From Terriglobia bacterium (GTDB taxonomy: Bacteria; Acidobacteriota; Terriglobia; Terriglobales; Acidobacteriaceae), in the NCBI GenBank assembly GCA_020073645.1, contig JAIQET010000016.1, forward strand, positions 1 through 64,000: a stretch of 64,000 bases of DNA, written 5' to 3'. The notes under the pieces are model-generated. The model saw only the letters and a program-made list of their open reading frames with translations. It searched no databases and had not been told where the DNA came from. How positions within the stretch are numbered: position 1 is the stretch's first letter; every line of letters begins with the position of its first letter. Made by a program: the position numbers and the translations under genes. This document shows positions 35,094-43,966 of this stretch, piece by piece.

Positions 35094-38000
35094 ATGTCTG
35101 CCCTCAATCTGAAGCCGACGCACGCCCCCGTCAAGGCGTACTACGCCGCCCTCAACCAGTTCGGCCAGCTTCACTTCGATAATGAGGCTCAGGTTAGCGA
35201 CGCCTTCGCCAAGCTGCTCACCGATTGCGGAAGAAAGCTCCATCTCACCTTCATTCATCAGTTCCCGATCCAGCGCGCCAAGAGCCGTGTCATCGTGGAC
35301 GGCGCTCTGCTCGACACCTTCCACCTCGCTCACGGCTACTGGGAGGCCAAGGACGAAAAAGACGATCTCGACCACGAAATCAAGGCCAAGCTCGACAAGG
35401 GCTACCCTCGCGACAACATCATCTTCCAGGCTCCCGAGCGCGCCGTGCTTTATCAGGCCGGAGCCCGTATCGCCGACCAGGACATCTCCAAGCCCGACTA
35501 CCTCGCCCAGATCGTCAACCAGTTCTTTGACTACAAGGCCGACTACATCCAAGAGTGGGAACAGGCGGTCAGCGAGTTTTCCGAGCGCATTCCGGAACTC
35601 GCAGCCGCCGTCAAGAAAATCATCGACGAAGAGCGCCGCCGCAATCCCGCCTTCGTCCGCAGCTTCGACGACTTCTACGCCCTCTGTCGTCAGGCCATCA
35701 ATCCCAATCTCTCCGAGGATGCGGTCGAGCGTATGCTCATCCAGCACCTGCTGACGGAGCGCATCTTCGAGAGGATCTTCGACAACCCCGACTTTACCCG
35801 CCGCAACGTCGTGGCCGCCGAAATCGAAAAAGTTATCGTCGAGCTTACAAAACGAGCGTTCAACCGAAACGAATTCCTGCGCCCGCTCGACCGCTTCTAC
35901 AAGGCGATCGAAGTCAGCGCCGAAAACACCACCGGCTTCTCCGAAAAGCAGGCTTTCTTAAACACGGTGTATGAGCGCTTCTTCCAGGGATACTCACCCA
36001 AAGAGGCCGACACTCACGGCATCGTCTATACCCCGCAGCCCATCGTCAACTTCATGGTGCGCAGCGTCGAGGAAATCCTGCAAGAAGAATTTGGCCGCTC
36101 CCTTGGTGACAAAGGCGTCCATATCCTCGATCCCTTCGTCGGCACCGGCAACTTCATCGTCAACATCATGGACAAGATCAAAACCACCGATTTGCCCTAC
36201 AAATATGAAAACGAGTTGCACTGCAACGAGGTCATGCTGCTGCCGTATTACATCGCCAGCATGAACATCGAGCACGCGTACTTCGACCGCACGGGGGAGT
36301 ACAAGGCATTTCCGGGGATTTGTTTGGTGGATACGTTTGAGTTAGCCGAAGCCGAACAGGCATCCCTCGGCTTCATGAACGAGGAAAACGCCCAAAGAGT
36401 GAAGCGGCAGAAGGGATCGCCGATTTTCGTGGTCATCGGAAATCCACCGTACAACGCGGGACAGGTGGACGAAACTGATAACAACAAGAACCGCAAGTAT
36501 CCAGTCATTGATCGCCGCGTATCGGAAACTTACGGCCGAGATTCAAAGGCCACACTACTAAGGAAGCTACAGGATCCTTATCTTAAGGCGATACGTTGGG
36601 CTACTGACCGCATTGGGATTGAAGGAATCGTTTGTTTCGTTACAAACAACAGTTTTATCGATGATCGGTCACTAGACGGGGTTCGAGCATCCTTGGGATG
36701 GGACTTCGAGGAGATGTATGTGCTGGATTTGGGTGGGAATGTTCGTAAAAACCCAAAACTATCTGGGACAACTCACAATGTATTTGGCATTCAGGTCGGG
36801 GTTAGCGTGAACATTTTCGTGCGCCGTGCAGGCGGCCCTAAGGATGTCTGTTGCCCTATACACTACGCGAGCGTTGGCCCATCTTGGCGAAAGGAACAGA
36901 AATACGATTTTCTGACAAGTACTGGGGCGATAGGCGGAGTCGCATGGCGGGAATTACAGCCTGATGAGGCTCACACCTGGATGACTGAGGGGATCTGTCA
37001 AGATTTTGGGACTCACATCGCTTTGGTTGCGAAGGGCAGTGAAACGATTTTTGCACTTAGCTCCTTGGGCGTCTCAACAAATCGGGATTCCGTTGTGTAT
37101 GCCTTCGATGAGAGAACACTGGAGGAAAGAGTGCGGGCCTTCGTAGATGACTACGATGTTGAAGTCGCCCGCTACCAGCAAGCTGGAGAGCCTGAGAACA
37201 TCGACGAATTCCTGCAAAAATCCGAAATGAAGTGGAGTGAAAGCCTAAAGGCAAAACTGTCACGGGGAACTCTAGCGCGATACAGCAACGACTCGATCCG
37301 GTCCGCACTCTACCGTCCATACTCCAAGATGTTTCTCTACTACGACGCAGTTCTGAACGACCGGCCAGCGCAGTACAGACACATAATTCCAACGCCGAGT
37401 AACACGGATGTGAATCGAGCTATATGCATCACGGGGCCTGGATCGGAAAAGCCCTTTCTCTCTTTGATGGCGGCTGCGACTGTCGACCTTCATCTTGTTG
37501 GGCCGGGTTGCGGTACTCAAGTTTTCCCCTTCTACACCTACGCCGAAGACGGCGCCGACCGCCGCGAGAACATTACCGACTGGGCGCTGGAACAATTTCG
37601 CGTTCGCTACCGCGACCGCTCCATCACCAAGTGGGACATCTTCCATTACATCTACGCCGTCCTGCACCACCCCGACTACCGCCAGCGCTACGCCGCCAAC
37701 CTCCGCCGCGAACTCCCGCGCATCCCGTTCGCCTCGGCGTCCTCTGCGTCCCCGGTGGTGAAAGATTCTGATCTTTTCAAAGCCCTGGCTAAGGCTGGTC
37801 AACGCCTCGCCGAAATCCACGTCCACTACGAACAACAACCCGAATACCCGCTCACCAAGAGGGAAAAAGCCGGAGAAAAACTCGATTACCGCGTCACCAA
37901 AACGAAACTGAGCAAAGACAAGACCTCGCTCATCTACAACCAGTTCCTGACCCTCTCCGGCATCCCCAAGGAAACCTACGAATACCGCCTCGGCAACCGC

Positions 38001-38195
38001 TCTGCCCTCGAATGGGTCATCGATCAATACCAGGTCTCAACCGACAAACGCAGCGGCATCACCAACGATCCCAACCGCCCCGACGACCCGCAATACATCT
38101 TGCGCCTGATCGGCCAGGTCGTCACCGTCAGCCTAGAAACCGTCAAGATTGTGGCTGCTCTCCCATCTCTCGGCCTACCGCACGAGGCTGACTAG
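35094..38195 (+). CDS. Single-chain N6-adenine methylase/restriction enzyme (type ISP-like)
   Basis: A 1033-residue restriction-modification enzyme. The head has VDGALLDTF and, 12 residues later, YWEAKDE, which fit a Mrr-type PD-(D/E)xK nuclease (Asp...ExK). The methylase core has motif I ILDPFVGTGNF near residue 345 and motif IV IGNPPYNAGQV near 455, typical of N6-adenine methylation. The C-terminal part (about 600-1033) is the target-recognition and ISP C-terminal region. No SF2 helicase domain is present, so it is a type IIG/ISP-like single chain. DNA from about 36470 to 37540 is less GC-biased than the flanks, which suggests a swapped recognition module. A GIY-YIG gene follows; hairpins precede it. 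Confidence 0.85.
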   Translation: MSALNLKPTHAPVKAYYAALNQFGQLHFDNEAQVSDAFAKLLTDCGRKLHLTFIHQFPIQRAKSRVIVDGALLDTFHLAHGYWEAKDEKDDLDHEIKAKLDKGYPRDNIIFQAPERAVLYQAGARIADQDISKPDYLAQIVNQFFDYKADYIQEWEQAVSEFSERIPELAAAVKKIIDEERRRNPAFVRSFDDFYALCRQAINPNLSEDAVERMLIQHLLTERIFERIFDNPDFTRRNVVAAEIEKVIVELTKRAFNRNEFLRPLDRFYKAIEVSAENTTGFSEKQAFLNTVYERFFQGYSPKEADTHGIVYTPQPIVNFMVRSVEEILQEEFGRSLGDKGVHILDPFVGTGNFIVNIMDKIKTTDLPYKYENELHCNEVMLLPYYIASMNIEHAYFDRTGEYKAFPGICLVDTFELAEAEQASLGFMNEENAQRVKRQKGSPIFVVIGNPPYNAGQVDETDNNKNRKYPVIDRRVSETYGRDSKATLLRKLQDPYLKAIRWATDRIGIEGIVCFVTNNSFIDDRSLDGVRASLGWDFEEMYVLDLGGNVRKNPKLSGTTHNVFGIQVGVSVNIFVRRAGGPKDVCCPIHYASVGPSWRKEQKYDFLTSTGAIGGVAWRELQPDEAHTWMTEGICQDFGTHIALVAKGSETIFALSSLGVSTNRDSVVYAFDERTLEERVRAFVDDYDVEVARYQQAGEPENIDEFLQKSEMKWSESLKAKLSRGTLARYSNDSIRSALYRPYSKMFLYYDAVLNDRPAQYRHIIPTPSNTDVNRAICITGPGSEKPFLSLMAAATVDLHLVGPGCGTQVFPFYTYAEDGADRRENITDWALEQFRVRYRDRSITKWDIFHYIYAVLHHPDYRQRYAANLRRELPRIPFASASSASPVVKDSDLFKALAKAGQRLAEIHVHYEQQPEYPLTKREKAGEKLDYRVTKTKLSKDKTSLIYNQFLTLSGIPKETYEYRLGNRSALEWVIDQYQVSTDKRSGITNDPNRPDDPQYILRLIGQVVTVSLETVKIVAALPSLGLPHEAD

Positions 38196-38277
38196 CACTT
38201 CGCATAACCCCATTTCTTTGGTACTTTATGATTTCACTCCACAGAAGACGCTCATTGACACAAGGAGCAAAGAAGTA

Positions 38278-39207
38278 ATGGCCGCCCCTTTCACGATTCG
38301 CATTTTCGTGCCTGATGGAGACCCCGAGGGCGTTCGCCTCATCGATCGCATGAACTGGACCGGACTAGGGATTGCATTTCCGCGCTCTAAATGGACCGAC
38401 GTCCGCCAGCGTGCGGAGTTCGGTCGGGCAGGCATTTACATTTTGGTCGGCTATCAAGGACTTGGCGGTCAAGAAGATGACCTACCCACTATCTACATAG
38501 GGCAAGCCGATGGCGTGCGAAATCGCATAGAAGCCCACTACCAAAACAAGGACTTTTGGAGTTGGGGAATCATCTTTGTTTCAAACAGTGGCGGCCTCAA
38601 TCGTGCCCACGTCACCTGGCTGGAGTACGCCTTGGTGGACCGCGCAACAGCCACGGGTGGTTGTCACCTGGACAACGGCAACGCTCCCCAGGAACCCGGC
38701 CTGACCGAAGCCGAAAAAGCAGATACCCGGGGCTTCTTGAACGAGATTCTTCAGATTCTCCCTCTCGTCGGGCTTCGTGCTTTTGAGTTTCCGAAGGCTG
38801 TCGCGACACCACAGACCTCAACTGCTGAGCCGCTGCCGAAACAACTTTCCCAGCAGCCCGACACCATCATCGTCCCCGCACAGAAAGAGGGCTTCGAGAA
38901 GGTGTTTCTCGGGGAAGACTGCTGGTATGCCATCCGCATCTCTGGGGGCATGCTGGACAAGATCAAGTACATCGCCGCCTATCAAACGCTGCCGGTTTCA
39001 GCGATAACCCACTACGCGCCCGTTAACCGTATCGAACCATACGGTGAAGGCGGCAAGTACAAGTTAGTCTTTTCAATGAAGGCAACAGCGATAACGCCGA
39101 TTCCTTTTGGCGATGCACCACAGGGGGCCATGCAGGGTCCCCGCTATACAACATTTTCCCAACTGATGGCCGCGAAGAAACTCACGGACCTCACTGGAAA
39201 GGCATGA
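38278..39207 (+). CDS. GIY-YIG nuclease-domain protein
   Basis: A 309-residue protein. Its N-terminal region holds GRAGIYILVGYQ and LPTIYIGQADGVRNRIEAHY, a GIY-YIG nuclease core with the two Tyr, Arg and, further on, a candidate metal-binding Glu in WLEYAL near residue 125. After about residue 170 follows a separate C-terminal domain (EDCWYAIRIS, AYQTLPVSAITHYAPVN) of unknown family. ATG 38278 has aaggagcaaagaagta upstream. It begins 82 bases after the ISP-like gene in the same direction, so it is probably part of the same defence unit; nuclease action on foreign DNA is inference. Confidence 0.78.
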   Translation: MAAPFTIRIFVPDGDPEGVRLIDRMNWTGLGIAFPRSKWTDVRQRAEFGRAGIYILVGYQGLGGQEDDLPTIYIGQADGVRNRIEAHYQNKDFWSWGIIFVSNSGGLNRAHVTWLEYALVDRATATGGCHLDNGNAPQEPGLTEAEKADTRGFLNEILQILPLVGLRAFEFPKAVATPQTSTAEPLPKQLSQQPDTIIVPAQKEGFEKVFLGEDCWYAIRISGGMLDKIKYIAAYQTLPVSAITHYAPVNRIEPYGEGGKYKLVFSMKATAITPIPFGDAPQGAMQGPRYTTFSQLMAAKKLTDLTGKA

Positions 39208-39339
39208 GCAGTCCCCGTCGCCTTCGCCAAGACACGCTCACCCGCTGTCAAGCCCCCCAAACCCCCAATGTCCTCCCAACCCCTTCACCCCAAAGCAAAA
39301 ATAAAATCCTCTCCCATGTCCCATTTACCCTCTTCAGTG

Positions 39340-39348
39340 TGCTATGCT
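39340..39348 (+). promoter_or_regulatory. Extended -10 promoter
   Basis: TGCTATGCT resembles the promoter before the DEAD-box gene (TGCTATACT). Transcription would start near 39355, just before the small hairpin and the candidate 47-residue frame. Confidence 0.45.
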
Positions 39349-39391
39349 TTAAGTAGATGGTAAAAGAATCTACATAGCTCAGGAGTAAGCA

Positions 39392-39535
39392 ATGAATTCT
39401 GCCCACGTGCGCCATCGCCGTGGGCATCCGTGTGTCAGGCAGGCTTTTTCTGCCGCCCGTCGCGGCCCTGCTAAGTCCAATGGGCTCCCGATTTTGCGGG
39501 TAACTCCCGTCGAATCCGGATCTTACGAGATCTAG
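39392..39535 (+). CDS. Candidate 47-residue protein
   Basis: The frame begins at ATG 39392 behind aggagtaagca, a fair ribosome site, and ends at TAG 39535. It is basic (HVRHRRGHP, SAARRGPAKSN) and has no known domain. A promoter-like extended -10 lies about 50 bases upstream, which supports it, but composition alone does not prove translation. Confidence 0.38.
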   Translation: MNSAHVRHRRGHPCVRQAFSAARRGPAKSNGLPILRVTPVESGSYEI

Positions 39536-39656
39536 CGCCCGCAACTCGTTTGTTTTGCCGAATTTGACATAAATTTTTTTTCTTTTGATCTATCCCGCCG
39601 CCAGCCGTGGCTTGCGGTGCTCGCAACTCGCTACTCGCAACTCAACGGAGGACGAC

Positions 39657-40544
39657 ATGGCATTCGAAGACGCGCCCCGCTGCACTCACATCAAGATTGA
39701 CGGACGCCGCTGCGGCTCCCCCGCCCTCCGCGGCGAGTTCTTCTGCTACTTCCACGCCAACCTTATCAAGGGCCTCCCCGGCCGCGTCGACGCCCGCCTC
39801 GATTCCGCCGCCATGTTCGAGAGTCCCGAACACCTCCAGTACTCCCTCATGCAGGTCTTCGATCGCATCACCAAAGGTGAGTACGATCACCGCCGCGCCT
39901 CCCTCATCCTGCGCACCCTCAACCTCGCCTTCCTCAACTCCCGCCGCGCCCGCTTCCAGGACCATCTCCGCGATCTCGTCCAGGAACTCCCCGACTACAA
40001 CCGCCAGTACCTCGCCGAACACCCCGAACACTGCTCCCCCGAAGACCAAACCAAGCTGCAGGCACTTCGTCGCCAGTTCCACCTCAAAGTCAAAGTCGAA
40101 CCCACCGCGCCCGCCACCCCGGAACCCAAGGCCCCGCCTAACCCGCAACCACCCGCCACATCATCCATCAAACCGTTCATCCCTCCCCTGAATGGCAATT
40201 CTCCCAAGCCAGAAGTGAAATCCAACGTCCCTGCCCCCACTCCCCAACCCAAGTCCCAGCCGTCAACCCAAACTCCGTCCGCACCCCAACCGCCTTCCCC
40301 AGGGAAACCCGCCCCTGCATCCTCCGCTTCAACCCCCACCCTCCCGAAGATGCCCGCTACTCCTCTCACCGAGCGCCAAGCCAATCAATGGAAACAAGTC
40401 AAACAACTTCATGCCCTGGCCGAGCGCGCCGACCACAGCGACACGGACATCACCACGCTCGCATCTTCCCTGCACCGAATTTTGCTGGATCCCAAACCGA
40501 AGGCGGCTCCGTCCGAACGTCTGCGTGTGGCAAAACCAAAATAA
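39657..40544 (+). CDS. Cys/His-knuckle protein with Pro-rich tail
   Basis: A 295-residue protein. Residues 8-35 (RCTHIKIDGRRCGSPALRGE then FFCYFH) form a Cys-Cys-Cys-His site that looks zinc binding; I remember such heads in acidobacterial proteins but not their role. Residues about 60-145 are helical (LILRTLNLAFLNSRRARFQ). Residues about 150-240 are Pro/Ser/Gln-rich and disordered. The tail has RQANQWKQVKQLHALAERADH. ATG 39657 is preferred over the longer frame because ggaggacgac precedes it. Confidence 0.7.
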   Translation: MAFEDAPRCTHIKIDGRRCGSPALRGEFFCYFHANLIKGLPGRVDARLDSAAMFESPEHLQYSLMQVFDRITKGEYDHRRASLILRTLNLAFLNSRRARFQDHLRDLVQELPDYNRQYLAEHPEHCSPEDQTKLQALRRQFHLKVKVEPTAPATPEPKAPPNPQPPATSSIKPFIPPLNGNSPKPEVKSNVPAPTPQPKSQPSTQTPSAPQPPSPGKPAPASSASTPTLPKMPATPLTERQANQWKQVKQLHALAERADHSDTDITTLASSLHRILLDPKPKAAPSERLRVAKPK

Positions 40545-40614
40545 AACGACCCCACCCTAACGTCGAACTGCACGACGCCAGGATGGGGCAGCCTGGCCCT
40601 CTAGGAAACGAGGG

Positions 40615-41022
40615 CTAGTCGCTTCCGGATGAAGACGTCCGGCCAAGGTCTCTGGCCTTGGCCATGCGGGTGGCGAGGGATGGCAGGGGCAGAGTGTAAA
40701 CCCCGAAGTCAGTCGCCACTTCGCTCAGGTAGTACGCGTCGCCCACTCGGGTCAGCTTCACGGCGCGCCGATCCGAAGAGGGCGCCTCGTGGGTGGTGGG
40801 AAGCAGGAACGTGGATGCGTGATCGCCGCGCAGAATCAGCCCAGTCCCGGCTCCCGTGAAATCCTGTAAGACCCGGTATGTCCCCGCGGGAAGCGTCTTC
40901 CCGCTGGCTACGAAATCCTGCTGGATATGCACCACGATGTCGCTGGTCTGCGCCTGAGCTCCTGCCGCCAGCGTGAACAGACCGGTGAACGTGATGAGTG
41001 CCCCAAACAAATACTTCTTCAT
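40615..41022 (-). CDS. Small secreted protein
   Basis: A 135-residue exported protein: a signal peptide to about residue 24 (MKKYLFGALITFTGLFTLAA then GAQAQ), then a beta-rich domain (VHIQQDFVASGKTLPAGTYR, GTGLILRGDHASTFLLPTTH) and a Ser-rich tail. This pattern (KTLPAGTYRV, then residues tied to oxidised or coated surfaces) is common in acidobacterial small secreted proteins; function unknown. Start and stop are clear and the gene is single. Confidence 0.8.
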   Translation of the reverse strand: MKKYLFGALITFTGLFTLAAGAQAQTSDIVVHIQQDFVASGKTLPAGTYRVLQDFTGAGTGLILRGDHASTFLLPTTHEAPSSDRRAVKLTRVGDAYYLSEVATDFGVYTLPLPSLATRMAKARDLGRTSSSGSD

Positions 41023-41356
41023 GATGTCTCCTTATGGTTGCCTGTTATTGCTGCTGCCATGTTGACCTTCGAGCGCACCCCCCCATCGGTTGCAAGCACA
41101 ACCGCCGGTGGGTTCGTGAAGACTGTCTCAGTGCGTTTGAAAGATTGGATTCAGCGCCGGGAGAATGGACTGTCACTTGTTTGTCAAAAGGATGTTTGCA
41201 ACTGGTGAAGAATGTCTACGGAGAAAACCTGAGTCAGCGTGGAGCGGTTTCAGCCAGCCACCCGCCACTGAAGTGGCGGGCTACTTTCGGAGGTCCCTCC
41301 GGGACCGTGGCGCTAAAGCGCCGCTCCACCCAAGATCGATCCTGCCTCGGATTCAA
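41023..41356. other. Gap with repeat element
   Basis: The gap holds one copy of the 46-bp element (41261-41306), followed by cgctaaagcg-like words. No gene is seen in the first 230 bases. Confidence 0.6.
41261..41306 (-). repeat. 46-bp two-hairpin element, copy 2
   Basis: CCCGCCACTGAAGTGGCGGG, spacer, then GGTCCCTCCGGGACC. It is the exact reverse complement of copy 1 over all 46 bases. Confidence 0.9.
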
Positions 41357-42151
41357 CTATGTGACCGGGCCCAGCTTTCCGTCGCGATAGGCGCGGACGT
41401 AGCTCTTGCAGTGGGCATCGCGGCCGAGCAGGGCTTCGGCGGCGGTGACGTTCATCATTAGTTGCGGGTCGCAGGGATCGACGATGGCGGCATCGAGACC
41501 ATGCGCCATCAGCAGTAGAAGAAACGACTGGTTCAGCAGCTTGCGCACCGGCAGGCCGAAGGAAACGTTGCTGACGCCGGCGCTGATGTGGACTCCGGGA
41601 TAGCGGGCCGCGATCTGACTGACGGCGGCCAGCAGGTTCTGGCCGTGGGGACCGGTGGCGAGGGGCATCACGCACGGGTCCACGTAGATATCGTCCAAGG
41701 TAAAACCTTCGGCGGTGAGGCGATCGATCAGGCGGCTGGCGGTGGCCACGCGATCGTCCACACCGCTGGGCATTCCGGATTCCGACAGGCAAAGCGCGAT
41801 CACTTTGGGACGGTGCTCCTTGAGCACCGGCAGCATGGCCCAGCGGGCGGGCTCGTCGCTGATGGAGTTCACCATGGGACGCTGCTTGCAGCGCGGCAGG
41901 GCCTGGAGCAGGGCTTGCGGGTCGGCGCTGTCGAGGCAGAGAGGAATGTCCACGACGCCCTGCACCAGATCCACCAGCCAGCTGAGAAGCTCCACTTCCT
42001 TTTCGGGGAGCCCGCCGTTGACGTCGAGCAGGTGGGCTCCGGCGGTGGCCTGCTTGCAGGCGAGTTCCTTGAAAAATTCTTCATCTCTCTTCTCGGCGGC
42101 TTCGCCGACCTTCTTGCGGGTGCAGTTGATCAGCTCACCGATGATCAGCAT
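41357..42151 (-). CDS. Methyltetrahydrofolate methyltransferase (AcsE-like)
   Basis: A 264-residue pterin-binding TIM barrel of the DHPS/methyltransferase type. Features are MLIIGELINCTRKKV, DVNGGLPEKEVE, LCLDSADP, NSISDE and DPCVMPLATG, all pterin-site motifs of methyl-THF:corrinoid methyltransferases. Such enzymes move the methyl of methyl-THF to a corrinoid protein in the methyl branch of C1 metabolism. It lies 17 bases after the MetF-like gene in the same direction, so the pair makes and then uses methyl-THF. The corrinoid partner is not in the window. Confidence 0.85.
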   Translation of the reverse strand: MLIIGELINCTRKKVGEAAEKRDEEFFKELACKQATAGAHLLDVNGGLPEKEVELLSWLVDLVQGVVDIPLCLDSADPQALLQALPRCKQRPMVNSISDEPARWAMLPVLKEHRPKVIALCLSESGMPSGVDDRVATASRLIDRLTAEGFTLDDIYVDPCVMPLATGPHGQNLLAAVSQIAARYPGVHISAGVSNVSFGLPVRKLLNQSFLLLLMAHGLDAAIVDPCDPQLMMNVTAAEALLGRDAHCKSYVRAYRDGKLGPVT

Positions 42152-42164
42152 GGGAAAATCCTCA

Positions 42165-42218
42165 GGGGCTAAAGCCCCGGCGTTTTTGGCTCCGATACGG
42201 CACGGCTGAAGCCGTGCC
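42165..42218. repeat. Hairpins forming the 3' end of the metF-like gene
   Basis: GGGGCT/AGCCCC (42165-42178) and GGCACGGC/GCCGTGCC (42199-42218) are two of the dispersed GC-rich hairpins. They encode the last 16 or so codons of the metF-like gene and its stop lies in the first loop. Confidence 0.85.
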
Positions 42219-43770
42219 CTTTCACGGCAGTGCGGAGATCGATCCTCTTGGAGAGGTTGTCCAGCCCGGCGAAACGGTTGGCCAGGGCGTTGGTGCGGTC
42301 GAGAGACCAGTCACGGGGAGGAATAAGGATGTGGGCGAACTTGGTGGGATCGTCGCCCATGGCGCGGGTGCCGAGGTAGATCTGGTTCCAGATGCAGGGG
42401 AGGTCACGGGCCTCGCAGGTTCCGTCCACGCGGGAGCCTCCGCAGGGACCGTTGCGCAGCTCCTTGTAGCAGCCGTGCATGGAGCAGCCGGCATAGTTGA
42501 GATGGTCCTGGAGGCAGTCTCCGCAACTCTCGCAGCCTAAGGTGGCCTTGCGGTAGAGAGTCGAAGGCGCGAGCAGGGCGTGCCAGAAGCCGCGGCGGGC
42601 GGGGGCGTGGTCTCCGGGCTTCAGGCGCGGGCCGAAGAGGCGAGGGCCGAAGGTACCGTCCTTAATAAAGTGCCAGTGGATGGTGGCGGAGAGGCGCTGG
42701 GCGAGTGTCGGATGCGGCCTGGCGGGGGTGAGTTGATATTCGGCGGCGGCGTCGCTGAGACCGTCTGCGGTTTGGGGCAAGAGGTAGAACTCGTTCGGGT
42801 ACGGGAACACGAGTTCGTCGAGGCGGGCGCGCCAAGCATTGCCGAGCGCGGCGGCGCGCTCGAGGATGGTCATGAAGTCGCGGTGGGTGAGGCCGAATCC
42901 GCCGATGTGGGCGCCGGCAAAGCCCAGGTCCCTGGCGGCAGCTACCATCAGGGCGGCGCGCTCCAGGCGCTGCGGTTTCTTTTCTTGCTCCAGGCGGTGG
43001 AGGAGGGCATCGGGGATGACGCAGCCGGGGAGTTCGCCGGATTGCATCAGCTGGGCGATTTTGGCGGTCGGCACGTAGACGTTGGCGAGTACGGGGATGT
43101 GGCCGAGGCCTTCGCGGAGCATGTACTGTTTCAGTTCGTAGAGCTTGCGCAGGTTGTATCCGAGCTGGGTGATGATGAATTGGGCGCCGGCCGCTACTTT
43201 CAGTTGCAGCTTGTAGAGCTGCATCAGGAGGTCGGGCTCGCGGACCTTGAAGGGATTCACTACCGCGCCGGCAAAGAAGTCAAAGGGCGTGGTGCGTGTG
43301 GTTCTCGGGCCGAGATTGTATTCGAGGCCGGCGCGCAGGGCGCGAATCAGCCAGAGAATCAGGATGGAATCCAGATCGTAGACAGGCTTGGCCTTGCCGG
43401 CGAAGGCGTCTCTTTGGGCGTCGCCGGTGAGGGCGAGAATGTTCTCTGCGCCCAGGCGGGCCAGGGCGTGCAGGCGGGCCTCGAGGAAGGAACGGTTGCC
43501 GTCTTTGCCCGCCAGATGGGCGATGGGCGTGAGGTTGTGTTCGCGGACGCAGGCGACAAAGGCGTCGGGGGGCAGGGCGGGATTGCCTCCGGGCAGGTCG
43601 GTGAGGCTGATGACCTTGATGCCGTCGGGCTGCTGGGAGGCTTCCTTCACAAAGGTCTCTGCCTCTGCGGCAGTGTGATCGCGTCCCAGCACGAGTTCGG
43701 CGGTGTAGACGAATTCGCCTTGCTCGAGCGCCGAGCGGAAGCGGTTCGGGTTGGGTTCGAGGGCGGGCAT
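42169..43770 (-). CDS. Methylenetetrahydrofolate reductase fused to MetV-like zinc domain
   Basis: A 533-residue protein. Residues about 15-320 form a MetF-type TIM barrel (VYTAELVLGRDHT, PIAHLAGKDGNRS, ENILALTGD, GAQFIITQLGYN). Residues about 400-480 hold a Cys-rich MTHFR-C/MetV-like module (CESCGDCLQDHLNYAGCSMH, then CYKELRNGPCGGS and CEARDLPC). MetF reduces methylene-THF to methyl-THF; the MetV-type module is found in anaerobic C1 pathways. The last residues (GFSRAVSEP) are encoded by a dispersed hairpin pair. The AcsE-like gene follows, so both likely work in one methyl-THF branch. Confidence 0.86.
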   Translation of the reverse strand: MPALEPNPNRFRSALEQGEFVYTAELVLGRDHTAAEAETFVKEASQQPDGIKVISLTDLPGGNPALPPDAFVACVREHNLTPIAHLAGKDGNRSFLEARLHALARLGAENILALTGDAQRDAFAGKAKPVYDLDSILILWLIRALRAGLEYNLGPRTTRTTPFDFFAGAVVNPFKVREPDLLMQLYKLQLKVAAGAQFIITQLGYNLRKLYELKQYMLREGLGHIPVLANVYVPTAKIAQLMQSGELPGCVIPDALLHRLEQEKKPQRLERAALMVAAARDLGFAGAHIGGFGLTHRDFMTILERAAALGNAWRARLDELVFPYPNEFYLLPQTADGLSDAAAEYQLTPARPHPTLAQRLSATIHWHFIKDGTFGPRLFGPRLKPGDHAPARRGFWHALLAPSTLYRKATLGCESCGDCLQDHLNYAGCSMHGCYKELRNGPCGGSRVDGTCEARDLPCIWNQIYLGTRAMGDDPTKFAHILIPPRDWSLDRTNALANRFAGLDNLSKRIDLRTAVKGHGFSRAVSEPKTPGL

Positions 43771-43879
43771 CGCCAGTATGATGATGCCTTGCCGGGAGGG
43801 GAAGCGACGATGGCGGGCGTCACTGGCGAGTGTGATGCTTGTACATGTCCGCGAGTGGGGCGGGCGGTTTTTTCCTCTG

Positions 43880-43888
43880 TGCTAGTAT
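43880..43888 (+). promoter_or_regulatory. Extended -10 promoter for glgC
   Basis: TGCTAGTAT in the 196-base gap between the divergent metF-like and glgC genes fits an extended -10. It is the third TGTGCTA-type box in this window. Confidence 0.45.
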
Positions 43889-43966
43889 CTTGCGTTGGCG
43901 GTTTCACTTTTGCTGCGGGCCGGCGGCGTCTCCCGAGGCCCGTGACCTCACCCGACCGGAAGCGCG

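Larger units (their letters stand above)
39208..39656. other. Gap with promoter and candidate small frame
   Basis: Holds an extended -10 motif near 39340, a small hairpin (gtagat/atctac, 39352-39373), a 47-residue frame and a poly-T run near 39573. No larger gene is seen. Confidence 0.6.
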
